Below, piece by piece: positions 22,603 through 34,374 of a DNA stretch of 64,000 nucleotides. The stretch is from assembly GCA_016801885.1 (NCBI GenBank), contig CM028892.1:6270114-6334113 (forward strand), given 5' to 3'. Below the pieces are notes generated by a model that did not search any database, was not told where the DNA came from, and saw only the letters and a program-made list of their open reading frames with translations. The position numbers were made by a program, and so were the translations under genes. How positions within the stretch are numbered: the stretch's first letter is position 1; every line of letters begins with the position of its first letter. Origin of the DNA: Toxotes chatareus. Lineage: Eukaryota; Chordata; Actinopteri; Toxotidae.

Positions 22603-25600
22603 GCGGCTCTCACAGCAAATATACAACCTGACACATAGCCCTCTGATCCCCACGCAGTCTACCAGAATTTCCGAACACTTCCACTTTCTTAGGGATTGCT
22701 GCCGTGAAGCAAAAACATAAATCAATAACACATCTAGGCTGATGTGGGAGAGAGGGGTGTTGCCAGCTGGGACCATTTTTAACCACAGAGCCGGGGACGG
22801 CATCAGTCTCTTTGCCTTCCACTGACGCAAGGCTGCCGTGTTTGTCCTCCTCTGCTCACTTGCCAGGATTTTTTTTGATCAGTCAGGCAAAAGAACAGTC
22901 TTTGATCAGTGTGCTCTTGTTATACTGCTTTTAAGTGTATGTTGCCAAGTTACTACTATTAAGTGGCGCAGACATGACCTGCAGTGTTACCCAGCAACCT
23001 CTTTCTCTACCTTTCTTTCTACTGTATGAAATTATCATTAAAAAACATGCAATTAGTTTAATTAAAGAGCTCCATGCCTATATGCCTCTACTCATGTATA
23101 TTAACTATCACTGGCAGATAAAGCATTGATTCTAAACCAATGGAGAATAGGAAGACTAATCTAATATAGTATATATGGCACAGTTCTGTATTAAAATGAC
23201 CATAATAAAGTCACGGTCATCTTTTACAGATGGAGCCAAATGTTTGCCTGGTGTCCCAGGAGTTGGGATAAAGGCTTTAATCTAGGCTGAATGCACACAA
23301 GGACACACATGGCAGCAGAAAGCCACAAAGCTGGTATAAATCCACCACAGGTGAAATGCTGGGATAGCACCTGTTTCCCTGTCTGCTGGTTGATGTGGCT
23401 TTTCAAGGTGTCTGATTTTTCTCCTTGAGTTAAACTCCAATTACAGTTTTAGTTACACTGAAATTCTGTTTGCTTCTGTTTCAGAAGAGCAGTCAGCAAT
23501 TTATTTGAAATATAGAAGACCAGTTATATTAAGATCATATTATTTTTGATGCTTAAATATGAAAGTTAATCCTTGAGCTTTGATATAGAAGTTTGGCAAG
23601 ATAATCTTAACTCAAGTTCTTAAATTAGAGCTACAGGTGACCTTGAGTTAGACAAAATGTATTATAAGCTTATTGTTTGAATTAATCCAATCTGTCACAG
23701 CTAATTTGAAAGTAATGCAGTGGTCCTTAAAAATGTAACATATGTACATGAGTAGAGAGCAAGCTGTGGGTCACACATGACACTGATAAGATAAACCACA
23801 GGTATTAATAACTTGCAAAGACAGATTTTTTTTGGTTTTGTCTGAATGTGGCGTGGCTACAATATTCTGTAGTTTTAGGAGATCTTTTCAGCAACAAAGC
23901 TCTGCTGTCCGCCGGGAGTCGATACTACAAGTCAGGGAGGATTGTCGGGGCATTAGTGAGGTATCAGTAGCCAAACACACTCCAGCGAAGTCTCCTCCTC
24001 TTCCCCTCCTCTCTTTATTTTGCTGCTTCCTAGCCGGTGGCGGTGCTTGGCCCCTCCTCTCTAATCTTTGCTCTCACTTCTCTTTTCATTCTTTCATTCT
24101 CTGTCGCTTTGTCTTTCTACTAGGATTAGTTATATTATCTACCAGGGAGACTGGGCCAGTGGAATCCCAACCACACCACATGGGCTTACAGTTGGAAAAC
24201 AAGCTTTAAAAGAGGGGGGATTAAGGATGAAACCCTGCTAAAAAGCAGTGTGTGCACTTGGGCGTGTGTGTGCATGTTATTGTATACAACTGTTTTGGAT
24301 AGAATGAGACAAAACACGAGGGAGCTGCATGAATACGAAGAGAGTAGCTAGGTACCGAGCAAGGGGGGGTATTGTTAAGTGGATTTGGGGTAGCTAAAGG
24401 AGGCCCAAGTTCTCATACTAACTCTGATGTCCCACCACACACACTCACACCCAGGGATCAGTGGCAGAGACACCTGTAGGATCGAACCAGAAACAAAACA
24501 AAGAAAAAAAGCCTCAGTTTTACCTGTCTCCTCTCTTGAATACACGCACTTCTCTCTTTTGTCATTCCCTCTTTGCCAGAGAGTTTTCACCCATACTCTC
24601 TCCTCATGCTCACATTTCCTCTCTTTCTCCATGACTCTCGCTGCTCCCCTCCTTTCCCTTTCTTTGTCATAATAGCCTGCAGATGCTATTCATTTCACAA
24701 GCAGGGTGTAGGTGGAAGCATTCTACCCAGAGCGGTGCGTCTGCGAAATTGCTGCCAATGCTCATACGCAGACATACACTATCGCTCAGTCAGATTTAAG
24801 CCAACAGCCTTGTGTTTCCTTTTTTTTTTTTTCACTAGGCCAGGGTTTTTGTAGACTTCTCAAATATCTGTTTCACTGGTGACATTCCAAGCAGCACCAC
24901 AGTAAAATAAAGAAAAAATACCCAAAAAAATCCTACAAGGAGGGTCAGAATTAGGATTTTCAAAATGAGGTGTCATCCCGTGGCGAACAGGTGCGGCTGA
25001 GAAGCTGTTTTGCCTTTCAGATGATTTTGTTTGTGTGACACCGTCATAAATTACTTGGTAGACAGAACAATGTGGTGCACATTGCAGTGCCCAAATCATA
25101 TAAATGAGTCAGTCCACTGAAAACAACCATAATGAAGGCTTTGTCAGTGATACTGTGGAACTATTCTCGTCAGTGTACAGTGTAATTACATCTTATAACA
25201 GTCTGTCCACAAATAAATGATTAGCTCTCAGTGGTGATGCAGTGTTGGTTCTTTCAGTGCTCAACCTTGGAAGAGATTGAGGGTAGACTGAATGGCTCCT
25301 TTGTCTCCCAGTCAAGAAAATATAGAGATGTAGTGATTGTGATCATCCAACAAGTCACACTGAATAACCTTGAGGCGACAAGTGTCTGTAATCAATGGTT
25401 GCCTCAGAACACACTCATTTAGTTTCTGTTAAGATTTTCCGTCGTATAAAATATTCAGAGAACATAAATTAGCCAAATGACCAGAGATATTATTTTTAAT
25501 TTTGTCGTTGTCTCTCTGTATATTAGTTTTTTAGTTTTTGTTCGTACTTCAGGTTCAGATTTGATTCCATGTTGGGCTTTTATTGTGAAGCAGCCTCAGG

Positions 25601-25748
25601 CAACTCAAATGTCAGCAATGTTCATCGCAAGTAAGGAGTAATGAAACAATCACTGTACATGTTACTGACGGACGTTTGTTTTTTAAAAACGTGACTTTGT
25701 CTGGTTGCTAAGTTCGTAGATTGTAGCCGTAGTATGAATCCACTTGCT
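22603..25748. other. Non-coding; pyrimidine tract 24520-24670 and poly-T 24821-24834
   Basis: No gene is recognised in this 3.1 kb. The CT-rich plus-strand tract gives serine/leucine/phenylalanine-rich frames. The 125-codon frame at 23832-24209 crosses similar CT-rich sequence and has no identifiable domain. A 9-bp inverted repeat at 23608-23650 is within chance expectation. Confidence 0.55.
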
Positions 25749-25762
25749 GTTTCCACGGTAAC
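25749..25762. promoter_or_regulatory. RFX X-box-like motif
   Basis: gtttccacggtaac is a near-palindrome close to the X-box form GTNRCC N0-3 RGYAAC; the fourth base deviates. RFX factors bind such sites, often at ciliary gene promoters. No promoter is seen here. Confidence 0.3.
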
Positions 25763-28187
25763 CACAGGTGTCACCACATGAATCAGGGCTAAACTCTTAT
25801 GGATTACAGCTTTCATTGATTAGAAAAGTTCTTAGTTCTTGTTCTCACGTTGTAGAAATTCCAACTTTGAATTTAAGGTTGAGATTGTTAGCTACCAGAT
25901 TGTTCTCTGGTGGAAAAACAAAAATATCTTCCACGCAGCAGACTTAGAGGATAAGTCTGGTGATGTTCTATATTTATACTGTCTGCCAACAAATCCCATA
26001 AAAAGACCAGATCCAAAAAAGCATTAGTCTGTCTCTCAATATTTCCTGACTTCCCCACCCTGTCTGCCCTGTGCCTGTTTGGTCTTAGTGACGTAAATCT
26101 TTAAAATAAAGATCACAAAATATACAAAACAAGCAAAAGACAAAAATCAGATAAAGTAAGATATGTAAGCTCAAAATGCCACAGCAAGAGGACGCCCACC
26201 TGGAGCCAGAGAACACAGAGGGCAATTTTCACTTATTCTCTCCGGGTTAATTTCTCTTTCCCAAGCTGCGCTCAGACGACTCAGTGGATGAGAGGAAGGA
26301 CACCTGGAGCAGCAGGCGGTCCAATCAATACCCACGAGGCCTTGGCAATACAAGGGGTCAGCGTGTTGAGCTGTTGATTGGTGGAAAGCCCAAAATAACC
26401 TGCAGCTTGTCACAGCATCTGTGACCCCGTCATTGACACAGCACTTGGCTAGATTAGAGCAACATCAACAGATACAGACACCGGGGTGGAGCTGTATTGC
26501 ATTTTCAGTTTTATCCATTTTACTTTCTGATTTCAAGGGTTCTCCCCTGGTTGGTATATTCTGCTTGTTTAAATTGCTGTGAAATTGTTATCTGTTTTTG
26601 TGTTGCCTGCGGAGAGGAAAATACATACCTCTATTACATTCCTTTGTAAACCCGCTGTGATATACATCATAAAAGTTGATGCTCTTCTCAGGATGGAAGA
26701 ATCTCTGGATCTTGTATGAAATTGTAACATGAAAAGAGTACGCCACCGTCCATGATGCTCACCTGATCTTGCGCTGCTGGCAGATGGCCTGCAGTTTTTC
26801 TCTATTCAGCCTCCAATGACAACAAATTTTTTTTTTTTCACCATTGTTAAAGGAAAAGCAAACATCAAAGCAAAGGAGACAAACAGAAAACTGGAGTGGG
26901 GGGAGAAAAAGCTGAACTCTTTTCAGCAACAATAGCTTTTTTTTCTGGCATCAAATTTATGTAGAAATGAAAGGATCATTTTTTTAACTATTAGCTGCTC
27001 TAATCAATACTTTCAGTGGATCAAATTACTGCGTAACATGTTTCATGTACTGGTAAAATATCAGTCCTAAAGACAACTGACCAAATATAGAAAAAAATAA
27101 GGAAAGGAATTGTAATAATTTCTTTCTATACATAAAAAAAGATTTTGGTGGAAACATAGCAAACAAAAAAACAGAAATATTAACAATAGACTCAAACTGA
27201 CCTAAAACACTGTCAAACACTGCTGCTTCCATGTCAAGTCTTCAGTCAACACATTTATTCAGTAAATGATTGAGCAGGGAAATGCACCTATCCCATGCAT
27301 GACTAGTGTTTTTTTTATCCTGAGCCAGTGAGACATTAAATTGCTAAACAGCCCTCCCACAATGAGGACATCCCGCCTAGCTGTTTATGAACCAGTCATG
27401 AGACAGCCGTCCTTAACAACCACCGCCCTCCATCCATCCTGCCGTCCTTAACACCTTAAATAAATCCCCTGTCCATCTCCGATGACAAGATAAATACCAT
27501 CTAGCATCTCACCTGACAGAGAAACCTGTCCACCCCAGGGGAGCAAGCATTCTCTTCCCTGAAGGGGCGATAAGGATAAGTGATGGTTTTTGAACCAACA
27601 CAAGCTCTTAAAGAGAGAGTGAGGCTTTTGAGAAATAAGCTTTGGACTTCATAAGGGATTTTTTTGTCTCCAGATAAAGAGCAGTTATCATTACAGGCGT
27701 TTATGATAGCTGCTGATAAAGCTCTGCTTAGCTGAGTTTGCAGGGGGATTAGTTTACATTTATCTGCACGTAACCATTTCTCACACAAACATAGCCTCTC
27801 TCTGCTGGTATGGGGCCAAAGCAGTAGGGGATAAAGAAAACAATAAACAAGTAAAAAGAAATTACTGACAGTTGCATTTCTGTGGTGCGTTTATTTTTAT
27901 ACCCCTCCAAACAGAGATGCTGGGATTTCAGATACTTTCAGCAAAGCTTTAATGGCGTTTGATAGCAGAAAAATGTTCAGCTATCTAAAATAATAGTTAA
28001 ATTCCCTCCACCCCCTGTAACTTCAATAGACCAGAATACAATGCTGCAGTTCAAGTAGAAGTGGATAATCACAAAACCGCTTTCTGGGCGAATCGATCAT
28101 TTCAAAGTAACAAGGGTGGGTTTTTACTTCAGCCCAGTCCTGTGCTGAGAAGTACCACAGTAGAAGATTTACAAGGACATTGATTAT
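25763..28187. other. Unique non-coding stretch, nothing recognised
   Basis: AT-rich sequence with short poly-T runs near 26828 and 26938. A minus-strand frame at 26171-26413 (80 codons) has cysteine/tryptophan-containing sequence but no domain I recognise and no convincing splice sites. Confidence 0.55.
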
Positions 28188-28211
28188 TTCTTGTTCTTGT
28201 TCTTGTTCTTT
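28188..28211. repeat. (TTCTTG)4 hexanucleotide repeat
   Basis: About four copies of a 6-bp unit in tandem. Confidence 0.9.
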
Positions 28212-28599
28212 TGCTTCAAAATTAAAGTCCCAGTCTTGTTTTTAAAACCTGCTTCCCTTCACACTCCTCCCTCTAAGACTGCAACAACTGTATTTTTCCA
28301 AGGATCCCTCTCTTTGTGTTTTAGCTGAAAAAATGTCAGACGTGATTTGAAAAGCACAGATGTTTCTGTGCTCAAATTTTGCCTGATTTACCTTCTCTCC
28401 AAGACACCAGGTAGCCATTTGAGCTTGCAGAGAGATCAATATTGCTTTTATGAATATTTAGCTTCACATTTTGGCACTTAAAAATCCAAGTGATACCCCT
28501 TGGTGAGAGAAAAGTGTCATTTCCAATCGGGATAGGATAGTTGCACAACACCTGTTCAAAATCTCCCTGAACTATAATGAAGTGCAATTAAGTGAGCCA
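28212..28599. other. Non-coding, nothing recognised
   Basis: Unique sequence. Two overlapping minus-strand frames (28242-28587) show no domain. Confidence 0.6.
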
Positions 28600-28880
28600 A
28601 ATACGGAGTAGGAGTAGTGCGACACACTAACAGCAGATGTGGAAAGGATGTTAGGATGAGTCATGTGGGGACGCTCCGTGTTGGCGTCGCAGAAGATCGG
28701 GTGAAGGGCTGGTCAACTGTAAACGTTTCACAGTCGCGGCGCGGTTTTCATTAGCTACTAAAGCAGATGTGACGGTCACCGGCAGCGGTCACCACGGATG
28801 ACGAAGGAAGCAGAGGGCTCAGGCAAGATCTGTAATTAGATGTGAAGCCGCACTGACCTTATTAGCTGTGTTTGATCTCT
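28600..28880. promoter_or_regulatory. Candidate conserved element, CpG-richer with paired GGTCACC words
   Basis: This stretch contains an AP-1 core TGAGTCA near 28656, a CpG-rich block (cagtcgcggcgcggttttcattagc), two copies of cggtcacc 13 bp apart at 28773-28780 and 28786-28793, and TGTAATTAGAT plus TTATTAGC homeodomain cores. It has no microsatellite and no open frame of note. The dense mix of motif types suggests an enhancer. This is inference only. Confidence 0.35.
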
Positions 28881-29277
28881 GTATATGAGCACACACACAC
28901 ACGGATCATTCAACATAATCTCCTGCTCGGTTCAACCACATCACGAATACAACATATATTCTCATCTGTGTGATTAGTGGTAGCTCGATAGTAGTAGTGG
29001 TTTTGGACTGTTCTGAGAAAATGTTAGGAGCACTCTTTTATATTTTCTGTCATTTTATATGCTAATGGACTCATCTGTTCTTTGAGAGTTATCACAGAGA
29101 CTTGGGGTTTTCAGTATTTGTAGTTACTGTGTCTGGGGGATCAACTTGACCTTGGCGTGGGGGCACATGTGAGCACTGTGGCTGCTTAGGCAGCATGAAG
29201 TTGGCCACAGAGGAAGCAGTTTGGTGGGCAGGTACAGGCAGGGTGCCAGGACAGAGCTTCTTTGATATTCACAGCTC
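28881..29277. other. Non-coding; short (CA)n at about 28890
   Basis: A brief ACACACACAC run and unique sequence. A minus-strand frame starting here (29124-29492) is low-complexity. Confidence 0.6.
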
Positions 29278-29431
29278 ATGAGGGAGAGGCTGATGTAGAG
29301 AGAATGACGGGGAGGTGGGCTAGGGAAGAAATAGAAAGAGAAATGAGAAAAAAAAATAGTGAGGAGGAAGGTGGGCAGGGAAATAAAGAAAGGGGGACAG
29401 ACAGAGAGGAGGAAGGGAAGACAGAGATCTG
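29278..29431 (+). repeat. Purine-rich low-complexity tract
   Basis: About 150 bp in which the plus strand is overwhelmingly A and G (gagggaga, gaagaaatagaaagag, gaggaggaagg, agagaggaggaaggg). Such tracts can form triplex (H-DNA) structures. Frames over it are glutamate/arginine-rich or, on the minus strand, serine/proline/leucine-rich. Confidence 0.85.
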
Positions 29432-29499
29432 CTGGAGTTTGGTTTGACAGCATAACTGCCTGTGGTGTGGGGGCGGTGGGGGTGATGTTCACTGACCTG

Positions 29500-29800
29500 T
29501 TTCTAATATTATCCCTGCCTTACCCACAACCTTTCCCCTGTTTTCTCTCTTGTTTGTCCCTCACGTCTTTTGTTTAATTTCCCCTCCTGCATCAGTTATT
29601 GTCAGCTATTTGCTCCTGTTTGCTTTCTGTCGTCGTCCGTCTTTAATTTTCCGTCTTTTTATTGGTGCACCGTTTCTGGGTTTGTTGTCTTGTCATCCTC
29701 CCAGCGTGCACTAATTCAGGTTTTATTAGCTCAGTCTTTCTTTCTCCGTACTGTCATTTTCATCCATCTCCTGCTCCAGCCCTACTTTATTACTGCAGAA
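29500..29800 (+). repeat. Pyrimidine-rich low-complexity stretch
   Basis: The plus strand is dominated by C and T, following directly after the purine-rich tract, so strand composition flips within about 70 bp. Overlapping plus-strand frames (29570-29934) are phenylalanine/serine/leucine-rich artefacts. Confidence 0.7.
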
Positions 29801-30733
29801 CAATCCCCCTTCCACACTCCAGGGACTCGTTATCCTTTACATACACATGGGCCATGGTGGTACATCGCTGCCAGTCTCCTTTAACCTTCAAATACCTGTT
29901 AGCATTGCAAAGTTGTCACTTCATCCCACTGTAACATTAAAACATGACCTAATATGTAAAACCGTGAAAGATGACTGAATGTTAAGCTGTTTAAGATCCG
30001 AATTTGCCAAATGAAAGTGGCTTGGATTTAAAGCAAGGAGTGTGTCCAACCATGTTACGCTCTGCCTCTCTGTGTTGGATCCCCTCCCGTGTGTCCTGCC
30101 TTACTCCACATTCAGAGATCTGATATGAGTTTTTGTGTAAACATGGCAGAGATAACAGACTAGGAGTGGGCTATTTTAGATTCAGAAAAAAGGCAGAGGA
30201 TGAGAGGTGAAAGATTGCTCATTAGGCACGATTCAGTGACATCTCTGACATTTTGCAAAAGTATTTTTCCTCACTTGGCTCTTGTCATGATGTCGGGATA
30301 TAAGTATCTGTTTGATGTCAAATGGAAAATGGCATGTTAGCGCTTTCAATTTTTACCTAGTGAGTGATACTGGATCCCTGCAAGTCTGAGGGTAGCTTTT
30401 GTTTTTCTCGTCTGGAGCAGAGCGAGCCAGCAGTTGTTTTAGAGTCACCTAAGGTCCAATGTAGAAACATCCGCCCCCGTAACTTGGCAGCAGCCTGATG
30501 GAAGAAATACAACATAGTAAAATATAGTAGTAAATGCTGTAAAATGTCCAGTTGTTACTTTAATTCCGCCCAGGAAGCTGGAAGTGAAAGCAAGCAGCAG
30601 TGTGTGATGGGACGTTTTACACAGGGACCGATTCAAGGGGCCGGTGCCAAATAAACATAGACAGAAGGCAGCAAGGAGCAAAATGAGGTGAGACAGCAGC
30701 ACTGATAGAGGATGTTTTGCATGCATGTGTATT
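29801..30733. other. Non-coding, nothing recognised
   Basis: Unique sequence, no gene or repeat family recognised. Confidence 0.6.
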
Positions 30734-30757
30734 TGTGTGTGTGTGTGTGCGTGTGTC
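30734..30757. repeat. (TG)n microsatellite
   Basis: TG run with one C interruption. Minus-strand frames crossing it code for HTHT peptides. Confidence 0.9.
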
Positions 30758-30839
30758 TTTGCCTGCTGCTCTCTCATTAAGGACATCTCTTTCTCCAAAC
30801 CTAACCCCTACCGTGGTTGGATTATACACACTCGTGCAT

Positions 30840-31025
30840 AGACACGCTACCCAAACCTGATAGAAGCTGGTTGGCTAATTCTGCCACATTAGCTATCAGC
30901 GCCTCAGATCTCCCCCTCGCGTCTCTTTATTTCAAGTTACAGAGCGAGGAAACTAATTAATGGACTCTGTGTCTCCTCTTCAGAGGCCATTAGATTCACA
31001 GCTTATTACTATTCAAGTTGGCCTG
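30840..31025. promoter_or_regulatory. Candidate regulatory element
   Basis: It contains GGCTAATTC, CATTAGCTATC, AACTAATTAATGG and GCCATTAGATTC within about 150 bp and no simple repeat. This homeodomain-site clustering suggests an enhancer but is not proof. Confidence 0.25.
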
Positions 31026-31125
31026 TTCTCTGAAATACAACTTCCGTTCTGACTTTATGCTTTCACCATAATCAAAATATGCTGTAATTATGAGTCAATG
31101 GTTTTGAAGCATCTATAAGCCTACA

Positions 31126-31141
31126 CAGCAGCAGCAGCAGC
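31126..31141. repeat. (CAG)5 trinucleotide repeat
   Basis: Five CAG units. Not in a supported reading frame. Confidence 0.9.
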
Positions 31142-32502
31142 ATCTCAGTACGCATGCAGCAGCACAGGCACAGTGTTTTCTGGGCTTACCCGCCTCACAG
31201 TCGCACAGCGTTGCTGTTTTTTTAAACACACGTGAGCACAGAATCAGACTGAATTAACATGGGTGTGTGTTGCATTGGAGGGTTTGAATCGGGGTCAGAC
31301 CTGTGGATGTTTTCTTAAAGAGCCACAGCAAGCTGGTGGAAAAAAATAAAATAAAACAGCAAATGTCAATAAATCCATCAAACTAAATGCCAGGCCCATG
31401 CTAAGGAAATGTCGTTGGCTGTTTATAATGGAGCCGCTATCCAGGGGAGCGACGCTGTAGCATGTGCCGCCTGCTTAGAAAGCCACTGAGCATGCAGAGA
31501 CATGGGTGAGGCTAAGACATGGCAGTTCAGGAGGGGACAGCAGCTGGTGGTGATGCGTGGAGGGACAAATGAAAGGAAAAAACTTGAATAAAAAACACAT
31601 AACCCATGCAAATGCTTTCATTAAGGTGTCCTGCATGATACAGTCAGGCTATTAACATCCTGTCATGTGCTGTGGTATGCATAAAAATGCTGAGCAGTCC
31701 CTGAACGGACCTATTGCCAAACCCCACCTGCCAGAGTTGCTGTTGCTGTGTCTGTTGAGCTTTCATTTCTTGCGTGGCAGACATTTAGTTTACAATGACA
31801 GTGGCTTTAACATTTAGTTTAGGAAAAAAAATGATGAAGACACCGTCCTCCAAACTCTTATATCGTTCCTTTTCTATGACATTTGATGAAACATCTCGTG
31901 ATGGTAACTGTCTCTTTCAGGCTGACAATGCCCCCATCTGCAGGGCACATGTGATCAGTGACTGGGCCAACACTTTGCTTGGATGCTAATTTATGTTGTT
32001 TTCTTGTTTTGTTTTTTTCATTTCTCACCCATCTGCAACATCCTGGCCCATAATCTGCTGCTTCCTTACTGCTCAGACTACATAGTTGGAAGTGGTTCAT
32101 GTATCGAGTTGTCGGTTTCACACTTCACACCCTTTGTTTGCATCTAACACCTTCCTGTCGTCTGCAATTTTATTGGGTGTCACACCGCCCAAGTCCCCGA
32201 ACAACACAACAGCTACCTTCTATCTCATTAACTGGTATTTGCTATCCTGTCTATAAACAAAAATGGATAACACCACCCACTCGCACACACTGTTTTTTTT
32301 CTCCCTAGAGTTTCTTCAGTAGTGAGCGGTTTCACTCAGCCTCTCCTGGACTTCTTTAACAGTGGCAGAGAGGCTATAAGGAGAAGGATGTTTGTGCAAA
32401 CATTGCACTGAATCGGTGCATGCACCTTCCTCCTCCTGCACCAGTGGCCTTTTTCACATGATGCAAACTGACATGTATCAGGTAGAGGCATTAATATTCA
32501 AG
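31142..32502. other. Non-coding, nothing recognised
   Basis: No gene or named repeat. Frames at 31795-32308 lack domains. Confidence 0.6.
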
Positions 32503-32551
32503 GTGTGCGTGTGTGTGTGTACGCGCGTGTGTGTGTGTGTGTGTGTGTGTG
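32503..32551. repeat. Interrupted GT microsatellite
   Basis: A GT run broken by acgcgcg at 32521-32527. It lies about 150 bp before a second GT run, and the frame 32513-32824 spanning both is an artefact. Confidence 0.95.
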
Positions 32552-32698
32552 GCCATTACCAGGAATGAATCCTTCACCAAGATGCTCAAATCCTGCTCCG
32601 TCACTATCTTTGATGTCTATGTAGATGTCACAGCAGCCACAACGTTCGCTATGAATGTGAGTAAATGTTTACAGCAAATGCCAAGCCACATTAGCACT

Positions 32699-32704
32699 GT
32701 GTGT

Positions 32705-32735
<31 letters not shown>
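32699..32735. repeat. GT microsatellite
   Basis: GT run with one TCT interruption at about 32708. Confidence 0.95.
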
Positions 32736-33170
32736 GGCAAGAGAGGAAGATCGTAAATACCATGACTGTGGGCATGTACAGTACGTTAAAAAACCCAGGC
32801 CCTTCAGGAATTGAGGTCATTTAGAGTACTGAAAATGATACAGTGGAATATCAGGCTTTAAAGCTGCTGCAAAATTATAAAACATTCATGTGTAAGCATT
32901 GAGCCAGCAGCAGTACAAGTGAGTTGGTGAACAGAGCTTACATGTATCATCTATGACACTTCAGGGATTACGCACAAAAAGACTGCTGAAGCATGTCAAC
33001 ATCACTGCATGGAGTTGTTCGTGTGGACTAGCTGGTTTGTAATTTGGATAAACGCCGTTGCGAAACAGCCTGCTTTGGAGTTATTTTAAGAAATAATGAG
33101 TTCTGACATATTTGCACTTCCAACACGAATTTCAAGAGGCAGTTGTAAATTTTGCGATGCCTGTGAACAG
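32736..33170. other. Non-coding; possible upstream part of the next repeat
   Basis: Unique-looking AT-rich sequence with no gene. Part of it could be diverged sequence of the dispersed repeat that follows, but I cannot align it by eye. Confidence 0.5.
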
Positions 33171-33350
33171 GAAACAGCTAACCTGGCTCTGTCCAAAAAC
33201 ATGTTCATTAGTGAGCTTTAGACTAGCTGTTCTCCTCTGTTTCCAGCCTTAGTGCTAAGCTAAACTAACCATTTCCTGGCCAATATCTTCATATTCAGCG
33301 TATAGACATGAGAGTGGTATCAGTCTTTCCCGAAATGTCGAACTACTGTT
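33171..33350 (+). mobile_element. Decayed dispersed teleost repeat (ATGTCGAACTA family)
   Basis: Blocks in order: aaacagctaacctggctctgtcc, then ttagtgagctttaga, then agctgt...ctgtttccag, then gtgctaagctaaactaacc, then catgagagtggtatca, and finally cgaaatgtcgaactact. This order is that of a very abundant fish interspersed repeat often found in introns. I take it to be a non-autonomous DNA element, though its class is uncertain to me. The copy is shortened internally. Confidence 0.7.
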
Positions 33351-34366
33351 TCACAGCGTGGCATTGTGGATTATGTGTTTTGCGACAGATTCAGACCATG
33401 AGTGTCTGTTCTGTTGTTTGGTAAAGCAAACAAATAAACCAATTAAAGCTGTCAAGAGGGCAAAGCCTATTAGAAATCAATTGTTGATGTGGAGATAGTG
33501 GACGCTGATGAGGTCAGCCCAGCCACACATTCTCTGTCTGGCTTTCCTTGGCTGTTTTCTAACATTCGGCGATTAGCAGAAAGTGTCGGAGTGGCTGTTG
33601 TGACAGAGTGCAAGCAGCTGACGCCGCACTGTGCATGTGGAGTGCATGTAGTTCTTCCGAAACCTACACATCTCCAGGGCAATCTGTCTTTGAAAATAAA
33701 GGCTCTTTGGTGAATTCTTACCCTGATTACATCTTGAAGAGACAAGCGAGTCTGTGTTTGACTTTGTTTTGAAACAACAAAAAGCCGACTTAAAATGTCT
33801 CAGGGGTTCAGCATCCCTTTGACACCAGGATCTGTGGACTGTGTAGTGCAGAGCGGGCGCTGGATGGAAGAGCAGCGCAGTCAAAGGATTAACATTAGAG
33901 CTAGTGGCTAAAGCGTTGCCCACAGGTCAGATTAACAGAATGTAAAGCTTGCACCCCTTACACCGCGCTTTGAAGTGGGGCTTACATCCTTGGCTTTATC
34001 CTGTCAAGAAGTGGAGTCAATGGTGAAAGGAAGCATCGTTTCAGTTTTTTTTTTTTCTTTTCTATTTGACATGTGGGTTTGCTTGGGCTGACGAGCAATG
34101 AGGGATCACAGCTGTAAGTCGGAGCTGGTGGTGTTTCAATCAGGACTCCAGTCGTCACTGAGAGAAGGCAAATGTTAGCTGAGGGTAGGAAAGTTACCCC
34201 AGCGTTAAATATGATCTCCCTGTTCCTTTCTGCCAAGTGTTGAAGTGATAATCCTTTGCAGTACTCCAAATTCCATATAAACATTCATCCTGGACTTTTG
34301 TAGGTCCTCCTGAACCTTTAGCCTTTAACTTTCTATTTATAGCTGATAAGTGATAAGTTTAATGTA
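33351..34366. other. Unique non-coding stretch; poly-T 34047-34059
   Basis: Frames at 33489-33713 (plus) and 33470-33923 (minus) overlap each other and have no domain. No repeat family is recognised. Confidence 0.55.
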
Positions 34367-34374
34367 GTTTAACT
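34367..34374. repeat. Target-site duplication, left copy
   Basis: gtttaact, identical to the 8 bp that follow the hAT-type element at 34861-34868. Eight bp is the hallmark duplication length of hAT transposases. Confidence 0.85.

Noticed and set aside
23608..23650. Inverted repeat taactcaag / cttgagtta
   Set aside because: Within chance expectation for this length and spacing.
23719..23732. cagtggtcctt, a hAT-like terminus
   Set aside because: No matching opposite terminus with an 8-bp duplication could be found.
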